A stretch of DNA of 64,000 nucleotides. It comes from Roseivivax marinus (GTDB taxonomy: Bacteria; Pseudomonadota; Alphaproteobacteria; Rhodobacterales; Rhodobacteraceae). The stretch's first letter is position 1; the number at the start of each line of letters is the position of its first letter. The DNA lies in assembly GCF_900109705.1 (NCBI RefSeq), contig NZ_FOAI01000004.1, forward strand, positions 124,001-188,000. The letters run 5' to 3'. The translations under genes and the position numbers were made by a program. Positions 17,630 through 26,306 of this stretch are shown here, in pieces. The notes under the pieces were generated by a model. The model ran no database searches. It saw only the letters and a program-made list of their open reading frames with translations, and was not told the origin of the DNA.

Positions 17630-19087
17630 ATGGCCAAGGCGCTCAGGAACATCTCGGAGATCCGGCGGTTCTTCCACCGCAACGAAGAGCCGATCTACTT
17701 CGTGTCGGCGACCAACTTCAACCTGCTCGGACTCGACGAGTGGGCCAAGAACTTCAAGTATATCTGCTACATAGACTGCTATGACGGGCGACACCCGAAC
17801 GTGTTCTGCCCTTCCGAGCAGCCCCATGCCGAGTTCCAGTCGATCGAGGACATCAACAACTACCTCCTGCAGCACAAGGAGGTGGTCGACTACGTCAAGC
17901 GTCGCGGTGGCAAGCCCCGCTTCGTCTTCCTGATGTTCGATGAGGAGACCGAGCGGCTCGCCAAGGAGCTGGGCGGCGAGGTGTGGTTCCCCAAGGCCAG
18001 CCTGCGCCAGAGCATGGACAACAAGATCGAGACCGTCCGCATCGGCAACAAGGCCGGCGTGCCCTCCGTGCCCAACGCCCTCGCGGAGGTGAAGGACTAC
18101 GCCGATCTGAAGAAAACCTGCGAGAAGCATGACCTCGGCAACGATCTGGTCCTGCAATCGGCCTTCGGCGACAGCGGTCACACCACCTTCTTCATCAAGT
18201 CCGAAGCCGACTTCCGCCGCCACGAGCACGAGATCGTCGGCGAGGGCGAGATCAAGATCATGAAGCGCATCGACTGCCGCGGTTCGGCGATCGAGGCCTG
18301 CGCCACCAAGGAAGGCACCATCGTCGGCCCGCTGATGACCGAGCTCGTCGGCTTCAAGGATCTCACGCCCTATCGCGGCGGCTGGTGCGGCAACGAGATC
18401 CTCTCGACCGCCTTCCCGCCAAAGGTCCGCGAGAAGGCCCGCGACCTGACCTTCAAGTTCGGCGAGCAGCTCCGCAAGGAGGGCTATCGCGGCTACTTCG
18501 AGCTCGACTTCCTGATCGACAAGAAGACCGGTGAGCTCTGGCTGGGCGAGCTGAACCCGCGCATCACCGGCGCCTCGTCCATGACCAACCACGCGGCCTT
18601 CGCCCATGCCGACGCGCCGCTCTTCCTGTTCCACCTGCTGGAGTTCTCGAAGAAGAAGTTCGATCTAGACGTGGACGAGCTGAATGCGCGCTGGGCCGAT
18701 TCCGACAACATCGACTCCTGGAGTCAAATGGTCATCAAGCACACCGACGACACGGTGGATATCTGCACAGCCGCGCCCGAGACCGGCATCTACAAGATGC
18801 TCGAGGACGGCCGCGTGGTCTTCGACCGCTTCGACTATCACCGCCGCGCGGTGGAATCGGAGAACGAGGCCTTCTTCCTGCGCATCATCCGGCCCGGCGA
18901 CTACCGCTACGAGGGCGCGGATCTCGGCATCCTCGTCACCCGCGGGCGCTCGATGACCAAGAGCTTCCAGCTCAACGAGCGCGCCAAAAAGTGGATCCAC
19001 GGCATCAAGACGCAGGTGTCGGGCAAGGCCCTGCCGGTGGCGCAGGCGGGCCCCGCGCTGGCGGACCCGGCCTTCAAGATCCTCTAA
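17630..19087 (+). CDS. ATP-grasp ligase (biotin carboxylase-like)
   Basis: A 485-residue ATP-grasp enzyme. After a pre-ATP region (FVSATNFNLLGLDEWAKNF), residues about 130-320 give the grasp fold: RIGNKAGVPSVPN, LVLQSAFGDSGHTTFF, EIKIMKRIDCRGSAIEA, and FELDFLIDKKTGELWLGELNPR with the metal-binding Glu and Asn of ELNPRITGAS. Such enzymes join a carboxylate, through acyl phosphate, to an amine or other nucleophile. There is no biotin or carboxyltransferase gene nearby, so carboxylation is unlikely and amide bond formation is the better guess. GGGAGAG precedes the start, and the C45 gene follows by nine bases. Confidence 0.83.
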   Translation: MAKALRNISEIRRFFHRNEEPIYFVSATNFNLLGLDEWAKNFKYICYIDCYDGRHPNVFCPSEQPHAEFQSIEDINNYLLQHKEVVDYVKRRGGKPRFVFLMFDEETERLAKELGGEVWFPKASLRQSMDNKIETVRIGNKAGVPSVPNALAEVKDYADLKKTCEKHDLGNDLVLQSAFGDSGHTTFFIKSEADFRRHEHEIVGEGEIKIMKRIDCRGSAIEACATKEGTIVGPLMTELVGFKDLTPYRGGWCGNEILSTAFPPKVREKARDLTFKFGEQLRKEGYRGYFELDFLIDKKTGELWLGELNPRITGASSMTNHAAFAHADAPLFLFHLLEFSKKKFDLDVDELNARWADSDNIDSWSQMVIKHTDDTVDICTAAPETGIYKMLEDGRVVFDRFDYHRRAVESENEAFFLRIIRPGDYRYEGADLGILVTRGRSMTKSFQLNERAKKWIHGIKTQVSGKALPVAQAGPALADPAFKIL

Positions 19088-19096
19088 GCCGGCCCG

Positions 19097-20074
19097 ATGC
19101 CCCTCTGGCGCGCAATCTCCGAGGACGAGCCCGGCCCGAAATGGGCCGGGCTGTTCCACGAATACTGGCCCGACTATCGCCGGTGGTGGTTGCGCGAGGG
19201 CGATGCCGCGCGCCCGAGCTACCTCGACAGCCGCCGTGCGCTGGCGACCCACATGCCCGAGATCGTGCCGATCTACGACCACCTGTGCGAACTCGCGGGC
19301 GGCGGCGACCAGGCGGCGCGCTTTCTGTCGTTCCACATCCCGCCGCCCTACCTCTCGGGGTGCTCGCAGGCGATCTGGCCGGGGCGCGAGCCGGTCATGG
19401 TGCGCAACTACGACTATGCTCCGAACGCGTTCGACAGCCTGATCCTGCGCACGCGGTGGCAGGGCCGGACGGTCATGGGCGTCTCGGACGGGCTCTGGGG
19501 GCTGGTCGACGGGGTGAACGATGCGGGGCTCGCCGTGTCGCTGACCTTCGGCGGTCGGCGTATCGTGGGCGAGGGCTTCGGCGTGCCGATCATCCTGCGC
19601 TACGTGCTGCAGACCTGCACGACCGCCGAGGAAGCCGGCGCCGCGCTCGCCCGCATCCCCACGCACATGAGCTACAACGTCACCGCGCTCGACCGGAAGC
19701 GGCGCTATCTCACGGCGATGCTGTCTCCGGACCGGCCGACCATCGTGACCCATGCGGCGGTGGCGACCAACCACCAGGAAAACGTCGAGTGGGTCAGCCA
19801 TGCGCGCTTCACCGCCACGGTCGAGCGCGAGCGCTTTCTGCTCCAGCGCCTGACCCTGCACCGCGACCCGGAAGAGAAGTTCATCGGCGCATTCCTCAAG
19901 CCGCCGCTCTACTCCACCGCCTTCGCCTACGGCTTCGGCACGCTCTACACCGCGGTCTACCGGCCACGGAAAGGGCAGATGGAGGTGCGCTGGCCCGGCA
20001 CCACCTGGACCCAGAGCCTGTCTGATTTTGCCGAGGGCGTCCGGCACGTAGAGGTGCCCGGCGTCGCGGTCTGA
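19097..20074 (+). CDS. C45-family Ntn acyltransferase/hydrolase
   Basis: A 325-residue protein of the C45 (acyl-CoA:6-aminopenicillanic acid acyltransferase-like) family. These Ntn enzymes self-cleave before a cysteine nucleophile; YLSGCSQ with Gly88-Cys89 is the expected site, leaving an 88-residue alpha chain. Conserved MVRNYDYAPNAFD, GLWGLVDGVNDAGLAVSLTFGG and TNH near position 215 support the fold. No signal peptide, so it acts in the cytoplasm. It would move or remove an acyl group on an amine, fitting a pathway in which the preceding ligase and decarboxylase make an acylated amine. Nine bases after the ATP-grasp gene. Confidence 0.82.
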   Translation: MPLWRAISEDEPGPKWAGLFHEYWPDYRRWWLREGDAARPSYLDSRRALATHMPEIVPIYDHLCELAGGGDQAARFLSFHIPPPYLSGCSQAIWPGREPVMVRNYDYAPNAFDSLILRTRWQGRTVMGVSDGLWGLVDGVNDAGLAVSLTFGGRRIVGEGFGVPIILRYVLQTCTTAEEAGAALARIPTHMSYNVTALDRKRRYLTAMLSPDRPTIVTHAAVATNHQENVEWVSHARFTATVERERFLLQRLTLHRDPEEKFIGAFLKPPLYSTAFAYGFGTLYTAVYRPRKGQMEVRWPGTTWTQSLSDFAEGVRHVEVPGVAV

Positions 20075-20381
20075 GCCGCCGCTCCGGGTCCTGTCGATTA
20101 CAGACTGACTGGATCTGAACGCTGGCGTGCCTCTGCTGTGTCCTATCAACCCATCGCCGTCCGCTCGATACCAGTCCGCTCCCGGACCGCACCTTTCGAC
20201 TGCCTGCGGCCGCGCGGGCGCAGAGTCCCCGCCCGGCACGCCGCTCGCGCAGCGCACCGCGCCCGGTCTTCTCGTCGCCGGAAATGGACCGTGGGTGGGA
20301 CGCGCGCCACCCGGCGCCGTCTTTTCCGCTCCGGCCGCTTCGTCTACCCTGCGTCCGAGCATCACGAAGGCCCATGCCCCC
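20075..20381. other. Non-coding interval before the aminotransferase
   Basis: About 300 bases without a supported gene. The reading frame of the aminotransferase stays open leftwards to 20127, but that stretch is Pro/Arg-rich, unlike any domain, and starts before the family N-terminus. It may hold a promoter; I saw no clear terminator for the upstream operon. Confidence 0.5.
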
Positions 20382-21707
20382 ATGTCCCACATCTTTCCCC
20401 GCCACACCGCCAAGCAGCCGCCCGTCGCCGTGGGCGGCGAGGGGTGCTACCTGATCGATGCCTCCGGCAAGCGCTATCTCGACGCGTCGGGAGGGGCAGC
20501 GGTGTCGTGCCTCGGCCACGGGGACCGCACGGTGATCGACGCGGTGAAGGGACAGCTCGACCGGCTCGCCTTCGCGCATACCGGATTCTTCACGTCGGAG
20601 CCGGCCGAGGCGCTCGCGGACCTGCTGGTGGAAAACGCGCCCGAGGGGATCGACCGGGTCTACCTCGTCTCGGGCGGATCCGAGGCGACCGAGGCCGCGA
20701 TCAAGCTGGCGCGTCAGTATTTCGTGGAAAAGGGCGAGCCGCAGCGGGGCCGGCTGATCGCGCGGAAGCAGAGCTACCACGGCAACACCATCGGCGCGCT
20801 CTCGGCGGGCGGCAATGAATGGCGCCGCAAGCAGTTCGGCCCGCTCCTGCTGGACGTGAGCCATATCGACCCGTGCTACGAATATCGCCTACGCGCCGAG
20901 GGCGAGGAGGCCGAGGCCTATGGCCGCCGCGCCGCAGATGCGCTCGAGGAGGAACTGCTGCGTGTCGGGCCCGAGACCGTCATGGCCTTCATGGCCGAGC
21001 CGGTGGTCGGGGCGACCGCGGGCGCGGTGCCGCCTGCGCCGGGCTACTTCCGGCGCATCCGAGAGATTTGCGACCGCTACGGCATCCTTCTGATCCTCGA
21101 CGAGGTCATGTGCGGGATGGGCCGCACCGGCACGCTCTTCGCCTGCGAGCAGGACGGTGTCCGGCCGGACATCCTCTGCGTCGCCAAGGGGCTCGGCGCG
21201 GGCTACCAGCCGATCGGCGCGATGCTGTGCTCGGGGGCGATCTACGATGCGATCGCCAACGGCTCGGGCTTCTTCCAGCACGGCCACACCTATATCGGCC
21301 ATCCGACCGCGGCCGCGGCGGGGCACGCGGTGGTCTCCTCGATCCTGGAGCGCGGCCTCGTCGAGCGCTGCGCGCGGCAGGGAGAGGCCTTGCGCGCCGC
21401 GCTCGACGCCCGCTTCGGCCAGCACGCCAACGTGGGCGACATCCGGGGCAGAGGCCTTTTCCTCGGGCTGGAACTGGTGTCGGACCGTGCCACCAAGGCG
21501 CCGTTCGATCCCTCGCGCGGCATCGCGGGGCGGATCAAGGCGGCGGCGTTCGAGGCGGGACTCATCTGCTATCCGATGTCGGGCACCATCGACGGGCGTC
21601 TCGGCGACCACGTTCTGCTGGCCCCGCCCTTCATCATCGAGGACGCGCAGATCGAGGAACTGGCCGAGAAGCTCGACGGCGCCATCGCCACCGCGCTTGC
21701 GGCATGA
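20382..21707 (+). CDS. Class III PLP aminotransferase
   Basis: Fold-type I aminotransferase (441 residues) that transfers an amino group from an omega-amine or amino acid to a keto acid. Features: GKRYLDASGGAAVSCLGHG at the N-terminus, VYLVSGGSEATEAAIKLAR (PLP phosphate region), ILLILDEVMCGMGRTG, and Lys269 in LCVAKGLGAGYQPIGAML. Start at 20382 is where the family homology begins; GAAGG lies 11 bases upstream. It lies 308 bases beyond the C45 gene on the same strand, so it could be the last step of that pathway (amine to aldehyde) or independent. Substrate not readable. Confidence 0.9.
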   Translation: MSHIFPRHTAKQPPVAVGGEGCYLIDASGKRYLDASGGAAVSCLGHGDRTVIDAVKGQLDRLAFAHTGFFTSEPAEALADLLVENAPEGIDRVYLVSGGSEATEAAIKLARQYFVEKGEPQRGRLIARKQSYHGNTIGALSAGGNEWRRKQFGPLLLDVSHIDPCYEYRLRAEGEEAEAYGRRAADALEEELLRVGPETVMAFMAEPVVGATAGAVPPAPGYFRRIREICDRYGILLILDEVMCGMGRTGTLFACEQDGVRPDILCVAKGLGAGYQPIGAMLCSGAIYDAIANGSGFFQHGHTYIGHPTAAAAGHAVVSSILERGLVERCARQGEALRAALDARFGQHANVGDIRGRGLFLGLELVSDRATKAPFDPSRGIAGRIKAAAFEAGLICYPMSGTIDGRLGDHVLLAPPFIIEDAQIEELAEKLDGAIATALAA

Positions 21708-21788
21708 TCGGCACATTTCCCTAAAATTGCCCGATTTTTCGGGGAGACCGGGCCCAGACCGCCCCGACCTCCTCGCACGAGCCGCTTC

Positions 21789-22982
21789 ATGTTCGACGAT
21801 TTCCCGCCCCGGCAGGACGCCGCCCCGCACCCGTCCGAACCGCTTCGTCCGGCTCCGGTGGCGGTCACCGTCGAGGTGGTCGAAAGCTACGAGGGTTTCC
21901 GTCGCCTGCGCCCGGCGTGGTCCGCGTTGCAGGAGCGCGATCCGGAGATGACGGTCTTCCTCAGCTGGGCGTGGCTGGACGGGGCGTTTCGCGACAATCC
22001 CGGCCGCTGGCGAATCTTTGTCGTCCGCGCCCGCGGCGAGGGCGGCCGCGCCCTGGCGATCCTGCCGCTCGCAGCCCTGGGACGGTGGAACGCCGCCGAG
22101 GCTCGGCTCGAGACCGTCCTGACCTCGGCCGGCCGGCTCATTCGCAGCGATTACGGCGGCCTCCTGCTCGACCCCGAGGCCGACGGGGTGGTCTTCGCAG
22201 CGCTCGCCCGGGCCATCGCCGCGCGGCCCTGGGCCGAGCTGGTCCTGCACGCCGAGGTCGCGCCCTACCGCGCACGGCGGTTGCTCGGCGCGTTCCCGTC
22301 AGATCGATTCTCGATGCAGGAGACCGGCGGCGTCGCGGCGCAGCGCCCGACCATCGCGCTGCCCGACAGCTTCGAGACATGGCTTCAGACCGCCGCCAAG
22401 CCGTCGCTCGCCCGACGCATCCGCCATTTCACCCGCCGACAGCTCGACGCTGGTTGCTGGCGGGTCGAGGTGACGACACCTGCGACGTTCGAGCGTGACG
22501 CTTCGCTCGTGGCGGGGCTGGAGGGCGCACCTGCCGATACCCGGACGGTTCTGGCCAACGCCCGGAAGGCCGACGCGCTGCTTCTGGTGGTGGTGTGGGA
22601 GGGCGACCGGCCGCTTGGCGCGCTGGCGCATGTCCTCGATCACGAGATGGACCGGGTGCACGCCATCGTCGGCGGGGCGCTCGATCCCGACACCGGTTCC
22701 TCCGTGGGGATCCTGCTGCACGCCGAGGCAATCCGCTGGGCGATCGCGCACGGCTTCGCGGCCTACGATTTCGGGCGCGGGGCCAGCGGCTATCGGCAGG
22801 CCTTCGGCGCGCGGGACCGGACCGCGCCGGACCTTGCGCTGCGGCGTGCCGATCCGGCGCAGGCAGGTTTCGACCGGACGTGCCTGGGCGATGGGCTGCG
22901 CACGGTGTCGGCACTCCTGCACGCCGGCGATGTGAGCGGCGCGCAGGCGGCGGCGGACCAGCTCGCGGCGCTCGTGCGCTAG
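21789..22982 (+). CDS. CelD/BcsL-like GNAT acyltransferase
   Basis: A 397-residue protein of the CelD/BcsL type (Acetyltransf_6, also seen in FemAB-like proteins). Typical elements: VFLSWAWLDGAF near residue 58, RSDYGGLLLDP, the C-terminal acetyltransferase core with GALAHVLDHEMDRVHAIVGG and HAEAIRWAIAHGFAAYDFGRG. Members acylate sugars or other small molecules; the acceptor is unknown. The pairing with an aminotransferase 82 bases upstream suggests an amine could be the acceptor, but this is inference. Its stop is ten bases from the end of the convergent GAPDH-family gene. Confidence 0.78.
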   Translation: MFDDFPPRQDAAPHPSEPLRPAPVAVTVEVVESYEGFRRLRPAWSALQERDPEMTVFLSWAWLDGAFRDNPGRWRIFVVRARGEGGRALAILPLAALGRWNAAEARLETVLTSAGRLIRSDYGGLLLDPEADGVVFAALARAIAARPWAELVLHAEVAPYRARRLLGAFPSDRFSMQETGGVAAQRPTIALPDSFETWLQTAAKPSLARRIRHFTRRQLDAGCWRVEVTTPATFERDASLVAGLEGAPADTRTVLANARKADALLLVVVWEGDRPLGALAHVLDHEMDRVHAIVGGALDPDTGSSVGILLHAEAIRWAIAHGFAAYDFGRGASGYRQAFGARDRTAPDLALRRADPAQAGFDRTCLGDGLRTVSALLHAGDVSGAQAAADQLAALVR

Positions 22983-22992
22983 GGCAGGCGGA

Positions 22993-23985
22993 TCAGCCGC
23001 GCGGCGCCGCCATCCGTCGCGCCATGTCGATCATCCGCGCCGAGAAGCCCCATTCGTTGTCGTACCAGCCGAAGACGCGCAGCTGGCGCGGCCCCTGCGC
23101 GATGGTCTCGGGCAGGGCCAGTACGAGGCTTTCGGTCCGCGCGCGCATGTCGGTCGAGACCACGGGATCGTCCGTGCAGCCGATGATGCCGTCGCTCTCC
23201 GCGGCGATGCCGCGCAGCCATTCAGCGGGGTCGTCGGGCGCGGTCTCCTCGAAGGTCAGCACCGCGTCCACGGCCGACACCGACACCGTGGGCACCCGGA
23301 CCGCCGCGCCGCTGATCCGGTCGGCGAGACCGGGCAGGACGTCGCCCACCAGCCGCGTGGCACTTGTCGTCGTGGGCACCATCGACACCGCCGCCGCCCG
23401 GCTGCGCGCGAACGGTCCGCGCGGGGCGTCCACCGTCGGTTGGCTGCCGGTGTAGCAGTGGATGGTCGTCATGTGTCCGTGGGCGATGGGGCGGGCTGTG
23501 TGGATCGCACGGAGGAGCGGCGCCAGCGCATTGGTCGTGCACGATGCGTTCGACACGATCCGCGCCGCGCCAAGCCGATCCTCGTTCGCGCCGAGAACGA
23601 TGGTCTCCTCGGCCTCGTCGCAGGGGCCCGAAATCAGCACGTTGCGCGCGCCGGCCTCCAGTCCCCGCGCCGCCTGCGCGCGGGTCTTCACGGTGCCGGT
23701 GCAGTCCATCACCACGTCGACATCGGACAGGGGTAGGGCGCCGAGGTCGCGCTCGGCGTGGAAGGGCAGGGTGCGCCCGCCCGCGTGCAGGGCGCCATCG
23801 GTGAAGGTCACCGCGCCGGGATAGGGGCCGTAAACGCTGTCGTAACGAAAAAGGTAGGCACCGGTGTCGCGCGGGGCGATGTCGTTGAGCAGCGCGACCT
23901 CGACATCGGCGCAGTCGGGGCGAGTCAGGATCTGCCGCAGGACCGTCCGTCCGATCCGCCCGAACCCGTTGATCGCGATGCGCAT
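22993..23985 (-). CDS. Glyceraldehyde-3-phosphate dehydrogenase family protein
   Basis: NAD(P)-dependent aldehyde dehydrogenase of the GAPDH family, 330 residues. INGFGRIGR is the nucleotide-binding motif, ASCTTN holds the catalytic Cys149, the following THAR..HMTTIHCYTG carries the catalytic His, and WYDNEWGFSARM closes the protein. Differences from textbook GapA: ASCTTNALAP lacks the usual second Cys, and ISGPCDEAEETIVLGAN replaces the normal ISAPA-type segment. It may be a second, non-glycolytic GAPDH. The start is preceded by GGAGAGG on the minus strand. It lies 100 bases downstream of metF, same strand. Confidence 0.85.
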   Translation of the reverse strand: MRIAINGFGRIGRTVLRQILTRPDCADVEVALLNDIAPRDTGAYLFRYDSVYGPYPGAVTFTDGALHAGGRTLPFHAERDLGALPLSDVDVVMDCTGTVKTRAQAARGLEAGARNVLISGPCDEAEETIVLGANEDRLGAARIVSNASCTTNALAPLLRAIHTARPIAHGHMTTIHCYTGSQPTVDAPRGPFARSRAAAVSMVPTTTSATRLVGDVLPGLADRISGAAVRVPTVSVSAVDAVLTFEETAPDDPAEWLRGIAAESDGIIGCTDDPVVSTDMRARTESLVLALPETIAQGPRQLRVFGWYDNEWGFSARMIDMARRMAAPRG

Positions 23986-24086
23986 GTCATCCTCTCCGCC
24001 TGCCGCCGATTTCGGCGCGACGGTTTCCGAGTTTTCGGGGGAGTGCAAGGCGATGCGGGCGCCCGAGGCGCGCGCCCGCGATCGGC

Positions 24087-24947
24087 TCAGGCGACCATGC
24101 GGTCCGAGCGGGTCACGCCGAGCGCCTTGCAGACGTCCTGCGTCAGCTCGGGCTTGTTCAGCGTGTAGAAGTGCAGCTTGTCCGCGCCGCCGGCGATCAG
24201 CCGTTCGCACAAGTCGATGCAGAAGTCGCGGGCGAAGGCCTCGGACGACCCGTCGGCCTCGGCGGCGTCGAACCGCGCGGCCACGTCGTCGGGAATGCGG
24301 GTGCCGCAGCCCTCGGCGAAGCGGCGCGCGCCCTTCCAGTTCTCGACCGGGAAGATGCCCGGCACGATGGGCTTGTCGATGCCGGCCGCCACGCAGGCGT
24401 CGCGGAAGCGGAAGAACGCGTCCGCATCGAAGAAGAACTGCGTCAGCGCCTCGTCGGCGCCGGCGTCGAACTTGCGCTTGAGGTAGGTGACGTCGGCATC
24501 CATCGAGCCCGCGTCGGGGTGAATGTCGGGATAGGCCCCGACGCGCACGGTGAAGTCGCGCTCGGCCTTCAGCGCCTCGATCAGCTCGCAGGAATTGGCG
24601 AAGCCGCCATCGGTCGGGGTGAAGCGATCCTCGCCCTTGGGCGGGTCGCCGCGCAACGCCACGATGTCGTGCACGCCCACGTCCCAGAAGCCGCGCGCGA
24701 TATCGAGCGTCTCTTCGCGGGTGGCGTTCACGCAGGTCAGGTGCGCCGCGGTCCGCAGGCCGGAATGGCGGTGGATCGTCTTGACGGCGTCGCGGGTGAG
24801 CTCGCGCGTCGTGCCGCCGGCGCCGTAGGTCACCGAGACGAAGCGCGGCTCCAGCGGAGCGAGCTTCTGCACGGTGTCCCACAGGCGAAACGACGCCTCG
24901 AGCGACTTCGGCGGAAAGAATTCGAGCGAAATGTCGGGCGGCGTCAT
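24087..24947 (-). CDS. metF: Methylenetetrahydrofolate reductase
   Basis: FAD enzyme (286 residues) that reduces 5,10-methylene-THF to 5-methyl-THF, the methyl donor for methionine. Landmarks: ISLEFFPPKS with the catalytic Glu near the N-terminus, FVSVTYGAGGTTRE, HLTCVNATREE, DIVALRGDPPKG and FPVENW. The start at 24947 is preceded by AGGAAG on the minus strand; a longer in-frame extension to the left edge of the open frame overlaps the metR gene and is rejected. Divergent from metR, whose product is expected to control it through the intervening 99-base region. Confidence 0.94.
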   Translation of the reverse strand: MTPPDISLEFFPPKSLEASFRLWDTVQKLAPLEPRFVSVTYGAGGTTRELTRDAVKTIHRHSGLRTAAHLTCVNATREETLDIARGFWDVGVHDIVALRGDPPKGEDRFTPTDGGFANSCELIEALKAERDFTVRVGAYPDIHPDAGSMDADVTYLKRKFDAGADEALTQFFFDADAFFRFRDACVAAGIDKPIVPGIFPVENWKGARRFAEGCGTRIPDDVAARFDAAEADGSSEAFARDFCIDLCERLIAGGADKLHFYTLNKPELTQDVCKALGVTRSDRMVA

Positions 24948-24999
24948 CGGGAGTCTTCCTTCGTCGGCATGAGGTGTCTTGTGCCACATGCGGGGGTCG

Positions 25000-25012
25000 T
25001 GAGACAAACTCA
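25000..25012 (+). promoter_or_regulatory. MetR-type operator between metF and metR
   Basis: TGAG-ACAAA-CTCA is a perfect 4+4 inverted repeat with a five-base spacer, the same layout as the E. coli MetR box TGAA-N5-TTCA, and it fits the LysR-family T-N11-A rule. It sits in the 99-base gap between the divergent metF and metR starts. Further half sites (CATGAGG at about 24969, CTCA at 25018 and TGAGG at 25031) flank it. Confidence 0.6.
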
Positions 25013-25046
25013 TAAATCTCAAGACCATCATGAGGCGAACCCGCTT

Positions 25047-25952
25047 ATGCATATCGAGTTCCGCCACCTCCGCACGATCAAGGCCATCCACGAGTTGGGC
25101 GGCGTCGCACGGGCCGCCGAGCGTCTGAACATCACGCAAAGCGCGCTGAGCCACCAGATCAAGAACCTCGAGGACCAGGCCGGAGTGGAGCTATTCGTGC
25201 GCCGCTCCAAGCCGATGAAACTCTCGCCCGCGGGCCTGCGACTGCTGCGGCTCGCCGACCAGGTGCTGCCGCAGGTCGAGGCGCTGGCCGCCGAGTTCGA
25301 AGGCCTGCGGAAAGGCTCGTCGGGCCGGATGCACATCGCCATCGAGTGCCACGCCTGCTTCGAATGGCTGTTCCCTGTGCTCGAAAGCTTCCGCAAGACG
25401 TGGCCGGACGTGGACGTGGACATCAAGCCCGGCCTCGCCTTCGACGCGTTGCCGGCGCTTCTGCGCGAGGAAGTCGACCTCGTGGTGTCGTCCGATCCCG
25501 AGGACCTGCCGGGCGTGACGTTCACGCCGCTCTTCGACTACGCGCCGGTCTTCGTGGCGGCGTCGAGCCATCCGCTGGCCTCGCGGCCATGGGTCGATGC
25601 CGAGGATTTCCGCGGCGAGACACTTATCACATACCCGGTGGAGCGCTCGCGACTGGACGTGTTCAGCCAGCTCCTGACCCCGGCCAAGGTGGAGCCCGCC
25701 TCGGTCCGGCAGGTGGAGCTGACCGCGGTGATTCTGCTGCTCGTCGCGTCGAACCGCGGCGTGGCCGTGCTGCCCGACTGGGTGGTGCGCGAGGTGAAAT
25801 ACAGCTCGGACTACGTCACCCGCCCCCTAACCGAGGGCGGGCTGACGCGCAGCCTCTATGCCGCGACGCGCACGGCGGATGCCGGCAAGGGCTTCGTCAC
25901 CGACCTGATCGCACTGGCCCGCGACGAGGCCCGGACGATGCAGGCAGCCTGA
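25047..25952 (+). CDS. metR: LysR-type regulator MetR
   Basis: DNA-binding transcription regulator of 301 residues. The N-terminal helix-turn-helix spans about residues 3-60 (HLRTIKAIHELGGVARAAERLN, ALSHQIKNLE) and the ligand-binding domain about 90-295 (MHIAIECHACFEWLFPVLE), where MetR senses homocysteine. The IECHACFEWL segment is characteristic of MetR. Start at 25047 is the first ATG that begins the HTH. Divergent from metF with a candidate operator between; it may also act on metZ at the left of the window. Confidence 0.9.
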   Translation: MHIEFRHLRTIKAIHELGGVARAAERLNITQSALSHQIKNLEDQAGVELFVRRSKPMKLSPAGLRLLRLADQVLPQVEALAAEFEGLRKGSSGRMHIAIECHACFEWLFPVLESFRKTWPDVDVDIKPGLAFDALPALLREEVDLVVSSDPEDLPGVTFTPLFDYAPVFVAASSHPLASRPWVDAEDFRGETLITYPVERSRLDVFSQLLTPAKVEPASVRQVELTAVILLLVASNRGVAVLPDWVVREVKYSSDYVTRPLTEGGLTRSLYAATRTADAGKGFVTDLIALARDEARTMQAA

Positions 25953-26099
25953 GCCGCCGCCGATCCGTCGACGGGCGCCGCCGCGCCGACTGTCAGCGTC
26001 TCCTTCGGGACAGCCTCGCCGCACACGGCACGACCGCTACGCCCGCCTGCGCGCGCGATGCTTTGTCGGTCCGGGCGGCCGCTGGCCGGTATCGCGGGA

Positions 26100-26306
26100 T
26101 CAGAGGGTCTTGAGGTCCGAGGCCATCATGCGGCCGTCGCGTCCCTCTTTCAGTTCGTACTCGACCTTCTGGTTGTCGGCGAGGCCGGTCAGTCCCGACC
26201 GTTCCACCGCAGAAATGTGCACGAACACGTCCTTGCCGCCGTCTTCGGGGGCGATGAACCCGTATCCCTTCGTGGTGTTGAACCACTTCACGGTGCCGTT
26301 CGGCAT
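26100..26306 (-). CDS. cspA: Cold-shock domain protein
   Basis: A 68-residue CSD protein binding single-stranded RNA or DNA. RNP1 is [11 protein letters not shown] and RNP2 is [10 protein letters not shown], and the first residues [10 protein letters not shown] are standard. Size is normal. SD sequence AGGAGACACGG lies just before the start on the minus strand. About 230 bases separate it from the divergent small ArsC-like gene, space for a long 5' leader as usual for cold-shock genes; I could not define the promoter. Confidence 0.95.
   Translation of the reverse strand: MPNGTVKWFNTTKGYGFIAPEDGGKDVFVHISAVERSGLTGLADNQKVEYELKEGRDGRMMASDLKTL

Noticed and set aside
17630-19087. Biotin carboxylase function for the ATP-grasp protein
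   Set aside because: No biotin carrier or carboxyltransferase gene is nearby and the context is a decarboxylase and an acylase, so amide ligation is the better guess.
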